Position numbers and translations under genes: made by a program
In this document: positions 1-12,490 of the stretch, in pieces
Position numbering within the stretch: the stretch's first letter is position 1
How the letters are laid out: each line of letters starts with the position of its first letter
The notes under the pieces: generated by a model
Database searches by the model: none
Told to the model about the DNA's origin: nothing
Seen by the model: only the letters and a program-made list of their open reading frames with translations
Source of the DNA: Gonocerus acuteangulatus
Lineage: Eukaryota > Arthropoda > Insecta > Hemiptera > Coreidae
Reading direction: 5' to 3'
DNA: 64,000 nt
NCBI GenBank assembly: GCA_946811695.1
Contig: OX328124.1
Location: 84,014,923-84,078,922 of the forward strand

Positions 1-64
1 GTCTTATCTGGTGCCTTGGATTTTCATTTTGTTCTAGCCTGTTGACCTAAGCAATTGTATAAAG

Positions 65-490
65 CAGGGTTTTGCCGAGCCTCCCCAAAACAAAAATAAT
101 TTTTTCATGTCCCATTTAAATTTCACAAAAAAAAAAATAAGAAACAAACATTTTTTTATGAACTATCTTTATTATTTGAATTTCAAATACAGATACAATA
201 TATGCATTTATTATGGATCTTTAAGAGAAATGTGCACTTGAAAATCACTAATAAAGTACTACTGAGATACTTGAGCTTGCATACTCTGTAACAGTTGGTC
301 GATTTTGGGTTCAGTCGTGTTGTGACTTGTCGATGCTTGTCTAGTAGGGATTGAATGGCAATTCGGAGCAGTTAATGTACCTACGTGTACATTTTTACAA
401 TACATTTTCTTGGGGGAAATGATTACGCCCCCTCGGACATTTCCCTATGCGCCCCCAGCGGGGCGTGCCCCTTTGGGTTGGGAAGTCCTG
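65..490. mobile_element. hAT-like non-autonomous element (MITE), 426 bp, with 8-bp target duplication
   Basis: The 8-bp sequence GTATAAAG occurs at 57-64 and again at 491-498, directly outside the element. The ends are imperfect inverted repeats: CAGGGTTTTGCCGAGCC at the left and CAGGACTTCCCAACCC read inward from the right. An 8-bp duplication with CAG-type ends is typical of the hAT superfamily. The interior has no long open frame. A GC-rich palindromic stretch near the right end (about 428-478, with GCCCCCAGCGGGGCG) can form a hairpin. Confidence 0.75.
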
Positions 491-498
491 GTATAAAG

Positions 499-3400
499 CA
501 AAATACACTCTCTATAAATGTAAGAGTTTCGTCATAATTTAGTATTTTACACTCAACAGAAAAAAAAAAAATAAATAAATAAAAAAAAACAAAAACCGGA
601 CACTTAATATTTTTGTTCGTTTTCCGATTCTGAGTTCTGCAGAGCAGGTACAGACTAAGTTAACTAAGTTAAATAAGTGACAGGGTATTATTAGGTTCTT
701 GAAAAGGTAAAAAAGCCTAAAACTTGGTCCAATATTATGATATCATAACTTCCATAGGCAAACTGTTTTTGGGTGGGGCTTGGAACTTGGCCTCATTTTT
801 TCAATGTTGGTTTTTTGGGGGGGAGGTGGTGTGATAAAAAATGGGGTGTCAATAGCATGTTGTGTTAATATGTTGGACTATTTGAGACGTTTTATATAAA
901 AACTGTTAAAAATATAACTAACTTAGGTAGGTAAATGCTCAGATGAACATCTTGTAAATAGATTTAGATATATTTTAGATTTAATGGCCAAAATTACACT
1001 AAATACATAAAACAAATATGAAAAGGATAAGTAAAACTCTTGTAATCAATCAATATCTCACTGATATGAAGTAGCTAGAGTTGGTAATACTTGGACCATG
1101 AGGCCTGCTTGTGACAGACGAGCGGTATTCGAGAGGCATGGACCATCCTAGCTCAATAATAACCTTTATTTCTTGTGAACTTGAGTCAAAGCCAAAAGAG
1201 AATAGATAATTAACGACTCCTAGAGATAAATATAAACTGCACAAAACCTCCAAGATCCTATTTTCTTTCTTTCCGAACACATCGGCCCTCTTTTTTATTC
1301 ATTTCTCCGCTTTCACTGCATAAAAGGACGATATACACGAGGTTCCGTTATTTTCCTTTTATCATTGTTATTAAATGTTGTGTATTTTATAAAGAAGTTA
1401 GGTGTTTTATAAAAATACCTATATTTATTGGAAAATTATGAATAAAACGAGCGTATTGACTGAAAAATATAAATGCTATTTTTTGGGGAAAAAAATAAGG
1501 TTATTACAGTGAAAAAAGGTTAAGGATGCTCTCCATAATGTAGAAGCCAGTACATACCGTTTTCGAGTAAATTGGGAGTATGCTAACAGCCTCTGCAGCC
1601 AGAGCGCAATAAATAAATAAAAAGTAAGAAAAAATAAATATTTGGTTTAGGACACTCAAAACGTCATGCTAACTTGAAACTTATTTCACATTCATCAAAA
1701 GTGGAATATATACATTTTAATAGCGTTTAAAGGATTGGATGTATTACAAACAGAACAAATTGGCAACGAACTTGAGCAGTTTGGGACTTTGCATATTTTT
1801 TTTAGATGAAGGTTTGTATTCTTTTCTTCTGAATAGATATTTTTTTTTATCGAAAATTGTATTATTTGTTACTAATTATTGACATATCTGTGCTTGGTTA
1901 GGTTATCTCTTAAACTTGAAAAGTATATAAATAAATAAATGTCACAAAAACGCATGAAAAATCGTGTTAATTGCCAGAATTCCTGATGGATTTCCTGCAT
2001 AAAACGTTTTAGGCCTATCGTTTTATTAAGCCATCTGAGCCGAAGAAAACGACGTTTGGCGTTTTGAAAATATTGGTTTCGCTCTATTCACGCGAAATTA
2101 CACCAGTATTAGCTTTATATGAAAATAAGATACGATGGCGCAGTTCTGTTGATTCGCACGATTCCACGGGCTTTGGGAATGCATCGTCTAAGAAAATGTT
2201 TACACAGATCTCATCGTCTTTTCACTCTGCCAATGACTGAAATATAACGCATTGACAAGTCTTGTGTTGTCAATATAAAAATGCAATCAAGGAATCACAT
2301 GAGCAGTGGTGTCGGGGCTCTTCGCTGCCCAAATTACCGATGTCGAAGGGATGGTTGGATACGAGCCCCTCCACATTCCATTGTCACTCCCCTCACCAGA
2401 TGTCCGCACTTCAAGGGACCTTTGAAAAATTCCTAATGTCCACCGAGGATAAAAGGAAATAAAAAAAAAAAAGGTTAAAGGGCTCTCCAGTCAATCCCCT
2501 ACCACGATATTAGCCTACATTTGTATATATTGCTGGCAAAAATGAGGGCAATAGTCCCCCCTCCCTTATAATAGGCGGAAATTTGCGAATGATAAATTGC
2601 ATATAGAAATTTCATAAGGGTGCGGTCCGGTGAATGGTTTGCATGACGAAGCCTTGGGGTGATCCAGATCAAAATAGGGAGCTAATGAGACGTATGACGT
2701 ATTTTGTGGAAACATGAAGCATTCCCTGTAACCCCGAGGTCCCATGTGGACGAAATTAGTGGTGGGTGAATACTATTGTGCTGCAAATATATTACTTTTT
2801 TCATGCTTCGACATAATATTGCATCCATACTGCCTGGATTAAATTGAAGAAACTACCACATGAAATAATATAATCACATTTATATTTATACAATTTATTC
2901 TAGACAGTTTGCCATTTAATTGTACCAATGTGTTCTGAGATGATCGTCTTAATATAATAATTATTTCAATTTTTACTCATCACTACTTAACGGTGAACAT
3001 CCAAAATCTTAACAGAATTAGCACGAAATCATTCAAAACCTTATCCAATTTATATATATTACAACATTAACCAGGCTGGTGCTCTAAGATCACTACGTTT
3101 CGAGGATTCGGTTCTTTGTGTAATCACAAACGACGAGGTGCACATCCGCCAATCAAGAATAATAACAATGAAATAAACTAAATTTTAAAATACTACTTTT
3201 TCCTACAACGTTATCGCTGAAATTGTTTTATTGTCGGTTCCCCAGTGGTGGTAGGACTCTTGAGAGAAATGTAATATTTTGCCGAAATCCCATGCTCGTA
3301 CAGCTCGCGAAGGCAGATAAGATGGGTAGAACAATACAAAAATACTATTTTACAAAATAATACAAAGATGGTTCTACCGATCTTTATATTCTTAATAAAT

Positions 3401-6400
3401 GCATTTAAAATGGATAATAATTGAACTTGTATCGGACCATTTATGTTCTGTTTTAGAATAATACATCAGTAATTAATACCTACAATTTATTTATAATCCA
3501 CAATATATTTATTATAACAGATATTTCCTTGTTTTATATATCATTGTATCTACGTCTCCAACGAATAAAAATTGGGTAAGAAATTAATACACTTCAACTT
3601 ACGCATGGAAATGTGCTTGAAATAAAGGAAATTCTCATTACTGCCCTAACTGAGTTAATCTTTCCGAAGAAGTGCGCATAAATTCGATAAAATTAAAATA
3701 GTGTTTATTTATCGGATCTGAAAAGTTCCAACGGGCGCATGATGGACGCAGATGTGCGCACAAATGATTTAAGTTAGTCAGCCACTGTACATCAGGATAA
3801 GGGGATTTTGACTGTCCCTTGAATTCAAAATAGACTACACACAATGGACTTCATACAAATCTCTACTGACATATGCAAATTATTTTTGAATCTTTTCCCC
3901 CCTAGGCGTAAATGCTGATGAATATTTAATAATCGTTCTATGTGCGTTTTTTTATGGACAAAAATTTTACATTTAAAAAATATATTTGTTATTCTAAAGT
4001 TTTGTGAATAAATTTATTGGGCCTGAAGTACCATTGTATAATTTTTAATAAGGTCTGACTCTAGTACTAACAGCATTCATTTGCGCAGACCACAACTAGT
4101 TCAAAAGTCGTCAAATTCAATAGCCCTTCAAAGATCTAAAGAAATATTAGCGTCAAATGCACTAAATGAGCTCCAGGTTACCATGTACATCTCTATAAAA
4201 AAACTTAATGATCCCTTACGGCTGTAATTGTTATGTTGTTGTAACGAAACTCACTTTATGTACCCAGAACATGAGTAGCGGGTGTTTATTTCAACCTCTC
4301 TTCCAGACCAAAATATAAAGGCGCCCCAATTATCATTACAAAGAAATTAGATATATAAAATTAAAAACTTATGTCCACGATTTATACTATAAACTGACAA
4401 ATATAAGTAATGAAAGTAGGTATTTACCAAAGATACTTTCAAAACATATATTCAATTTTTTTTATGATTCCAGTGGCTGAACGCTTGTAATTCTTGCGGG
4501 ACTAACTTTTTAGGAAGCCTAACATTAGTAAAAATTATTCCTAAAAGTTCTTTTTCTTTTTTTTCTTTTTTTTTTTTATTTATTTGAAATCTGTACAAAA
4601 TATAAAATGTACAATGATCAAGTGTGTTGATACAGATATTGATATGTACTTTATATGATCAAAACGGAAAAAAATTAAAATAAAATAAAATAACGACAAA
4701 ATTAGGAAGAAGCCAACCATTGATAGCACTCCTAGTTATTTAACTAAGTATTTCAATGAATCCAGAGGGATCAGACAAGTAAATTGTCTCGGGGCCACTG
4801 TCTCTTTAGCCGCCTGGGAGGATTGTCTGGATGGGATTGGGATGATAAGGATTGACCTTCAGGATTAGGATGGCTTCCTAAAATTTAAGTTTATTTATTT
4901 ATGTTTTCCGCTACAAAGCGAATCGCAAATTTATTGTTTTAATCAAAATATTGTTTACATCAAAAAATCAAAATATTTTAGTGAGCCCGTACTGTTTATG
5001 TTTAGGTTTAGTAAATGAGTGTAGTAAAACCGTGTATTGACAGCACGTTTCAGTAGAATATAAATGTTTAAATCTTACTTTTGTATATAAAAAGATACGT
5101 TTATACTACCTTTTGAAATTAATTTATTTTGACTAAATAGAATTAATATTATTTAGGAAATGCGATAAAGATATGCAATGAAATAAACATGGTGAGAGTA
5201 ACACAAAAATCATAATAATGCGTTTTTTCTTGCTGAAATTGGTTGAGCCTTATAGCCTGTTGGGATGAAACTATTTGAGTTGGCTTAGTGCCAAATCGTA
5301 GTGACTACCAAGGCTATCTCGTCAGTCCTTCATCATATAGATCATTATATTAATGGCTTTCACATTAACATTAGTCATTAGTCATCAACCATTATATTTT
5401 AATATTATTTCGTTTAATGCCTGCCTTCTGGCTTACCGCCAAATTCCTCCTTTCCACCTTCTCTTTCCTAATGAATTCTTTAAAAAAAAAGTTGCGTATA
5501 AAGAATGTTTTTGTGTTTACATTTCAGGGAATGTTGGCAATAGATGGCTATTTTTATTGCCTAATATTTTTAATTAATTAAGTGGCACAGAAATGTGATA
5601 TTAAATTTCTCTTTTATGTGATATTTTATATTTAGGCTTGGTATAAGAATATTAATTTTGCTGCCGCTTTGAAATTCATGGAAGGCAAAGCATTAAACGC
5701 AAAATGTAATGAAAAAAAAAAAATTAAAAATTAGAAAAACATAAGAAGTAGTCGCAAAAATGAAACAAATCCAATTGAGTTTAACTGGATACCTTCAATT
5801 GTAACAAGTGACGAAAAAAGCGAGCGATGGCTTTGTATACACGAATAGAAATGCATGAATGTTATAATTATTTTTTATCATTTCTGTTTTTGTGTTTTTA
5901 TTTGAAATTTTGGAACTAAAATGTTAGTATCCTCAAAAAAAAAGTTTAATAATTGTAAATTATAAGTTTCATATTATTAGTTTAATGAATAGTAGGTCAC
6001 CTATTTTATGACATCTAGCACCTGATGATTGCATATATGTCCAGAAAGGTCTTGTGTAAAATAAAACGTGTGCATTGTGGGAAGACGAATTTATTCACCT
6101 TCTGATATTATATTTATTTATTTATTGAGCAAATTCCTCAGGACTAGGAATTGCCTCTTATGCATGTAGCGACCAACTGTACAGAATCTAAGAAAACGGT
6201 AAAGCAGCGTAGTTAATATGTATGAGGGCACGAGGACGAAGAGATTAATATGCTCCCTACAAGGTGTCCGCAAAGATTCACACACGGCAGGCTTGTCATA
6301 CCTCAAATGTGAACCATTATTTACCATAAGTGTACCGTGGCTCGGACCCCGACACGGGTAACCAGCCGAGCTGGACGAGTAACTAGTTCAGTTATTCGGT

Positions 6401-6900
6401 TTTTAATAGGCCGAGGAATGAACGTCTGGGGTGCGCACTTAAATTATGAATTCGTGCTGTTTTGTGAAGTATTCTCTGGGAGACGAAAATAGGATACTCC
6501 GACACTCACTGAAGATTTCCTGTTCTAGTGTAGTTGTTGGAGGGTGTACCGAAGTCGTACCTAGGCTCAAACAGCCTGGGTACCTGCAGAGGGGAGAATT
6601 AGGAGGCCGGAACATATTGCTGAACTCACAAGTGTGACATATACCTCCAGTATATCTGCCCAGTATTTGAATCATTTATTTTAAAATTGTTGTATCGTCC
6701 GGTTGTGCTTACAATTTTGAAAGTAATCTGTACTTATAAATTCCTGCAGACGATATAAAAGAAGAAAAACAAAATTTAAAATTCAAAGAAATAATTATGC
6801 TTATGATTTTAGTCTTTAGGTTTCATCTTGATCTCAAAACTCATTGCGGCGTCTTGTCTAGGGTCAGCCCTATATTCATTACAGTATTAGCAACATTTTA
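499..6900. other. AT-rich non-coding stretch
   Basis: I see no exon, RNA gene or classifiable element here. It contains short A- and T-tracts (about 560-590, 2459-2473, 4557-4577) and a GC-richer patch at about 6330-6660. That patch is open on both strands for 60-80 codons but has no splice or family support. Small pieces may be decayed repeats. Confidence 0.5.
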
Positions 6901-6937
6901 GCGCGGTTCCTCCCTCCCCGATAGGGAGGAACCCCGC
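6901..6937. repeat. GC-rich perfect hairpin
   Basis: Stem GGTTCCTCCCT (6905-6915) pairs perfectly with AGGGAGGAACC (6923-6933) across the 7-base loop CCCCGAT. After one mismatch a further GCG/CGC pairing extends it outward. It lies about 100 bp before a long (TA)n tract. It could be a fragment of a foldback element; no promoter or terminator role can be assigned in a eukaryotic context. Confidence 0.6.
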
Positions 6938-7033
6938 TTATAAGGTTGATACAATGAAACAATCCGGAAGTGCCGACTAGAAAATTTCGCATTTCAGAAC
7001 CCCTAGAGACCGAAAATAACGGTGGTTAAAATT

Positions 7034-7035
<2 letters not shown>

Positions 7036-7104
<69 letters not shown>

Positions 7105-7710
7105 TTGTCTGTTCGCGGATTTCTGGCCTCCCTAATGGTCCGATTTTGATGAAATTTGGTACAAAAATCTGTCACCCGATTTGAAAGGTCAAGTTCGTAA
7201 ACCAGCAAAATCCGCCCACTGGAAGATGGCGTTTGGGGCGAAATTCGCGCAAAAAAAATCGTAACGCTTACGGTTTTGAGTTCATAAGCTTGTAAGTACT
7301 CGTTTTATAGGCTTCTTTGGCTAGGAAAACGAATGAAACCATTTTCAAGGCGATAGCTTTAACAGTTTTTGAGAAAATTGGAAAAATAGTCTTTGAATAC
7401 CGTTTTTGGTTTGGGTACTTAGAATCACGGGATTCAGTTGAAACATTTTCTGCATGTTTTACTATCATTTAAACTAATATGTTGAATATGTTGAAATTTT
7501 GGTTACGTTTGGAGTTAAGGAAGGGTTAGAATAAAATATTTTATTAACAGACATAAAAAGTTTCGGTAACTTTGTATATTTTCCTTAATATCTCGAAAAA
7601 GGTTGAGAATCTTGGGAAACAAAAGAATACCATTAGAAAGCTTACTAAATGTTCTACAAAAAAGGTTCTGATGAAAGTTTTGATTAGGCGATGTCAATCG
7701 GAGAAATAAG
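7036..7710. repeat. (TA)n tract plus dispersed-repeat-like flank
   Basis: A 65-bp pure TA tract (7036-7100) is followed by GTATTTGTCTGTTCGCGG and then a stretch with GGTCCGATTTTGATGAAATT followed by TGGTAC. The same layout, a TA tract next to TGTCTGTT and then GGCC and an ACTTGGTATA-like phrase, occurs in both arms of the 38831-41476 hairpin. This suggests a repeat superfamily with TA tracts next to its end. The right edge is a guess; no duplicated target was found. Confidence 0.4.
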
Positions 7711-8181
7711 TGCTTAAAACATTAAAGTAATTGATTTTGCTTATTCGAACTGTTCTTTTTTTCTGTTTTTATTCCTTGTTATTTTTTAATTGCTTATAGT
7801 TGGATAATGTATTTTAAAATAAAACAGATTAGGCAAAATAAGAAAAACAATTCATTGTTAGAAATATAGCTTGTCAAGAGAAAAAGATTCGATGACGTCT
7901 TTTGAATATTTTCAATTGCCTTTATGCTGTTGGTTTTTTTATTTTATTTTTTAATTGATTTTATCTGTAGAATTATTACTATAGTAAAAGAACACAGGAA
8001 TATGTAAAAATTTTTGATATTTTCCAATTCATTGAAACGTATGAAATGAAGTATCGGTAGAAGTGGTTTCTAGGGTCTTGCGGACCCGACCCCAGGTATA
8101 GCCATAAAACCCTTTGAACAAAGGCCAAGGAAAATATTATCTGTTTCTATTCTATGCTTTTCAAATGAGAATAGGGATATG
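7711..8181. other. AT-rich non-coding stretch before the SINE
   Basis: No gene or classifiable repeat is visible. Composition is strongly AT-rich, with a small GC-richer patch at about 8070-8110. Confidence 0.5.
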
Positions 8182-8192
8182 AACAGGAACCG

Positions 8193-8354
8193 GGGTCTCC
8201 CGTGGTCTAATGGCTAGCGTCTTGGATTCATAAGCGAGAGATGGTGGGTTCGATCCCCAACCTCCGGCAGGAATTTTATCATCCCACGGCTCGCTGGTAA
8301 AATTCCTCGCTAAACCCTGGATGTCGGCGCTAATGACCTAGATGTAGATGAGCC

Positions 8355-8393
<39 letters not shown>
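8193..8393 (+). mobile_element. tRNA-derived SINE (family B), full length, A35 tail
   Basis: The head is tRNA-like: an A-box-like TGGTCTAATGGCTAGCG and a canonical B box (GGGTTCGATCC), spaced as in tRNA genes, are the internal RNA polymerase III promoter. A body follows, then a 3' hairpin with CGGC at 8325-8328 pairing with GCCG at 8352-8355, then TAAAA and about 35 A residues. Imperfect 11-bp target duplications flank it: AACAGGAACCG (8182-8192) and AACTGGAACCG (8394-8404), one mismatch. The 3' hairpin matches the tail-only insert at 31449-31496 at all but two positions. Confidence 0.85.
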
Positions 8394-8404
8394 AACTGGA
8401 ACCG

Positions 8405-10842
8405 CGCCAAGATGACGCAGTTCCTGCGAGTCGGACTTTTTTTTTTGTATCTTATAAGATACAGTAGTACTTGTCCAGAAAGTATTTTAGGACTGAGAAC
8501 TGCACCGTTTGATTACATTATGGAGGCATAGATAATAACGAAGTCCTCAGTGATTTCTCGCGATAGGTATGTCATGAAGAACCTCTAATGGCATGAATCT
8601 TCTGTATATAGGATATAGGGAGAAATAGCATATTGGAAATTTAAAATAAATAACATTTTAACAATTTTCATGGCTGAATACATCCAATTTCTGGGCATAT
8701 GGAGGTGAAAATGAATTTTGCTGGGGGCTATGAGCATGTAGCAGGTGGCTCTATATGTAAAGGGTTACGAGGAAGGGGGAGGTGACAATATGCGTCACCC
8801 ACCGGCACCCATGCCTTCCCCTTCCGTCCATGTCAACATGTTAAATTGTTCAAACAAATTGAAAAATTACCACTTGGGAGATTGAATCTAGAGGAGAGGG
8901 AAACACTCCTAAAAAGCGATTCCTCCAGCAATTGGTGTTTATTGCATAAACTGGCTGTTGGGGGGGGGGCTCCTTCCCCCCCGCCGCTCTCTTAATAAAT
9001 TTAGATTAGTACAAATGGTCTCGTATTTTGTCCGCTTTATTGGAGGATGGAGATTGGTTCAAGTGGCAAGGGTCCTCTCCCTTCTCCTCTCACGCCACTT
9101 CGTCTAGGCTTCCGGGGAATCCTCGTGTCACCTGTCTTGTCAATATAAAACTCCAAAGGAACTTTCTAAAACTTTCCATAGTAAAGGAAACAGTTATTTT
9201 ATTAGGCATTACTTTAAAAATTAGTAGCTATTTGGATGTAATTAATGTCAAATAATTTATAGCTAGAGGCTGCACCAAGTTGGAGATGAGAAGGAATTAA
9301 AGGACTGCTCTCCACGCTGATGGCATTAAACAGGGAGAGAAGTTCTGCAAGAGCCTGAACTTCGTTATGGGTAATGTTTGAACGGCAAACTAAGCGCTAA
9401 ACGGTTTCAGACCCCGGCTTCTCGGCTATAAGTACACAAAATGACTTGGGCGAGCCAGAGGCAGTAGATTTATGGAGATAAGACGGAAAGAGAAAAATAT
9501 GATCAATGGGGTACGATGGCTTAAAGCTAGCCCTCCTTGCTGATTGCACTAAAGAGGTTATTGACTGCAAGTTTTAAGTGACCGCGAGTATGGTCATATG
9601 TACCAACAGACGAAAGGTCAAAGGATTTCTGGGAGCAAGACCAGCGAAAAGGCACTCCATTGCCACGGCTTCGTACTTTCGAAAGCCAGAGACAGCAATT
9701 TGACGGAAACGCAAAGGAAAGCTCCATGGAAACGGAATTAGGAGAAGAGTAATTAAATCGTTTTAGAATTGTATGATGATGAGCTTCGCAAAGTTGTATT
9801 GCATTTTTGTATATGCATATACATATCAGCATGAGCCTTGACTAGCACGCTCCTCGCTGCGAATAACAAATTGACGAATGAGTCCTAATTATTAGAATGA
9901 CATAATTCCTTCCATTGAGACATTGCCCCTGGCTTTGCATGCCTGATGACGGCAGCCATGAGGGATGAATACTCAAGAAATCTATATCACTATCGATCCA
10001 CTCTCGATTCAAGGGGCAGGCTTCTCTTTCTTCTCCGCCTCTTGAAGCTTTTGACGCTTTCACAACCCCAAGCTCGCCTCATTATATTTGACGAAACGTT
10101 CTTTTATTCATCTTGCGAAATAGTTCAGCCGAATCCCTCCCCTCATTCGACGGATATGTTGTGCAAGTTGGTCTGAATTCGTGCCGGTCCCTTCTATGGC
10201 TCGGCTCTTCTTCATCAGAATGCTAATAGTCTATTGTTGTTCTACATACTGTCATCCAAATCGGGAGGTTAAATCGCTTTTTGAATTGAAGAAATCCTTC
10301 ATTGTTCGATATAATTGACCTGGTGAATATGTGAAATCTATTTCAAATATTATGCTTGTTTGATATCCGGAATATAGTTGGTGTTTGCTTCCGGACTGTC
10401 CATTGAGTGTTCACAATTGTCATTATTACTATGACTTGAATTGAAGGGACACTTTTCAAAAACACTGTGAAAGATATGACAATACATAATTTATTTCTCA
10501 GTTTATTTAATAGTAAACTGACTAAAAAACGTCCATCTGCAGGAGCTACGGAAGTATCGATTCCAATAAATCGAAAACGTCTCTTCTATATTTGTTACAT
10601 CCAGTATCATGTTTTGCTTACATTCATAAGACATCTTTCTCATTAGGTATTTATATATGGTCACTTTCGTTTCGAGAAATCCAAAAATAGACCCGATTAA
10701 AGAATATCTGGACCAGGATCTGGTGGATTTTGGGTAAACCTCCACTCCTATTGGGCAGATAAATTTGCCCATAATAAAAAAAAAGGAAGGAAAAAATACT
10801 GGACTTATTGAGAACTTAACAAGTTATGAATACAAATATCTG
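8405..10842. other. Non-coding stretch with several GC-richer patches
   Basis: GC-richer patches at about 8750-9130 and 9640-10200 stand out from AT-rich DNA. Open frames of up to 101 codons occur on both strands, but I see no convincing splice sites, repeats within the window or protein-family motif. At 8411-8446 a short sequence ending in GTCGGAC and a T-tract resembles, on the minus strand, the outer end of the 2.6-kb hairpin. Confidence 0.45.
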
Positions 10843-10844
10843 TA

Positions 10845-11219
10845 CCCTGGAGGTAAAGGACACCATATCCATTTTTTATTAAATTGACTTTACACCATTT
10901 TCTTATTGTTAATTTTTTGATCCATATAATGGTATAGGGAACTATATCCTGTTCTCACTAATAACAAAGATAAGACAGTGGAAAAAAAATCATGTCTGTT
11001 TTCATTTGAGGTAAAACACGCTAGGTGGGCTCGTGACTTTGTTTGACTATGATCAATACTACTAAATTGTTATCAATGCCAGTAACAATGTAAAACTTTT
11101 TTTTTTTTTAACTGTTTCTATAAGTAACAAAAAAACATATTTTAATAGTTCAAAGTTATGGAAAATTTGCTCTCCTGAACCAATACAAATATGTGATATG
11201 GTGTCCTTTACCTCCGGGG
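10845..11219. mobile_element. TA-flanked MITE, 375 bp
   Basis: The ends are inverted repeats of about 24 bp with few mismatches. The left begins CCCTGGAGGTAAAGGACACC and the right, read inward, CCCCGGAGGTAAAGGACACC, and both continue with ATATC. TA lies outside each end (10843-10844 and 11220-11221), as expected for a Tc1/mariner-type target duplication. The interior is AT-rich with no transposase frame, so the element is non-autonomous. Confidence 0.75.
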
Positions 11220-11221
11220 TA

Positions 11222-12316
11222 TAGATATGCAGTCTGCCATAACATTGTACGTATCTATTCATGTCGTATTTAGAGGGCAGTAATTTATGTTATGTCTTGT
11301 ATAACAGTTAATTCAAGTAGATTTATCCAAATTTATTTCATAATACTGTAATTTTTAAATAATGTAATCTCATTTTGATTGTCATTTATTATATTACTTC
11401 TTAAATTCAAGAAGTCAACGTTTCCTCCATTGGTGAAAATTACAGAAATAACAGAATGAATGATAAAGAATACTGTTGCTGATAAAGAAAACAAAAGCGG
11501 GATGTTCCCATTAACCTATTTGTTTTTTTTATGACCAGTAATTTTCTTTAATGATCTCTTATTTTACCGTAAACAATCTTTCTTATTGACCCAATTTATT
11601 CGTTAATATTTAAACAATAGGAAGCATTTATTGCTAAGAAAAAAGATAAATGTTTTTAGTATCCTGAGAATAATGGGTTTTATAAAATTAAATTTCTTAA
11701 AGACCTCATTTTCGTAATCATAAAAGTTTAATAGACGTAGAACAAATTGTATATTTCGGAGAACCATTGACTTTTATTTTTGCTTATTTATTTAAATTAT
11801 TTTTCGTTGTGTTTAATGCTTTAGGTAGGGATCTGGAAGTAGTAAAACTGCTAATAGGATGTCATTGGGTCTTGTTCTCTATGTGGGACCTCCACGAAGG
11901 ATTTCTAATAAAGAAAATATTAGCTAGACCCCAGTGATATGCCACTAAAATCCTTATTGCCGTCGTTAAACCTCTTCAGCCCCCTCCCCGTCTTCAGAAT
12001 TCTCTGCTTAAACTATGCACATGGTTTTCATCCGATATAACTCAGGATAACCAGCTACTCAGGGCGAGTACTGAAAGCCGCGGTCGTTGGTACGCACCAA
12101 AAATTGTTTATTTATCGTCGAACCAGGCGGAATAACATATGGCAGAAAAAAAAGAAGCGGTAAATGCCGAATTAACTGCCAAGAAAATTGCTCGTAAATT
12201 TCTAAACGACTCAAGGCCGTAACGCCTTCAAGAGAAGATTTGGAAATTAAAAGGGGAAAAAATGTTTTGTATTTTTTATAAACATGATGATGTATACATA
12301 AATATAAGTTAGACAC

Positions 12317-12319
<3 letters not shown>
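11222..12319. other. AT-rich non-coding stretch
   Basis: No supported feature. A GC-richer patch at about 11930-12230 has an open frame on the minus strand that ends in the neighbouring TA tract and has no family support. Confidence 0.5.
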
Positions 12320-12384
<65 letters not shown>

Positions 12385-12422
12385 CATTAATATAAAAGAA
12401 GATATAATGCGGCAAAAATTAT

Positions 12423-12486
<64 letters not shown>
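12320..12486. repeat. Two long (TA)n microsatellites
   Basis: Pure TA tracts run from 12320 to 12382 and from 12429 to 12486, separated by about 46 bp of unique sequence. They can form hairpins and probably vary in length between individuals. The open frames crossing them (Tyr-Ile repeats) are not genes. Confidence 0.95.

Positions 12487-12490
<4 letters not shown>

Noticed and set aside
8193..8270. A functional tRNA gene
   Set aside because: The head is followed directly by a SINE body, tail hairpin and A-tract with target duplications, so it is a retroposon.
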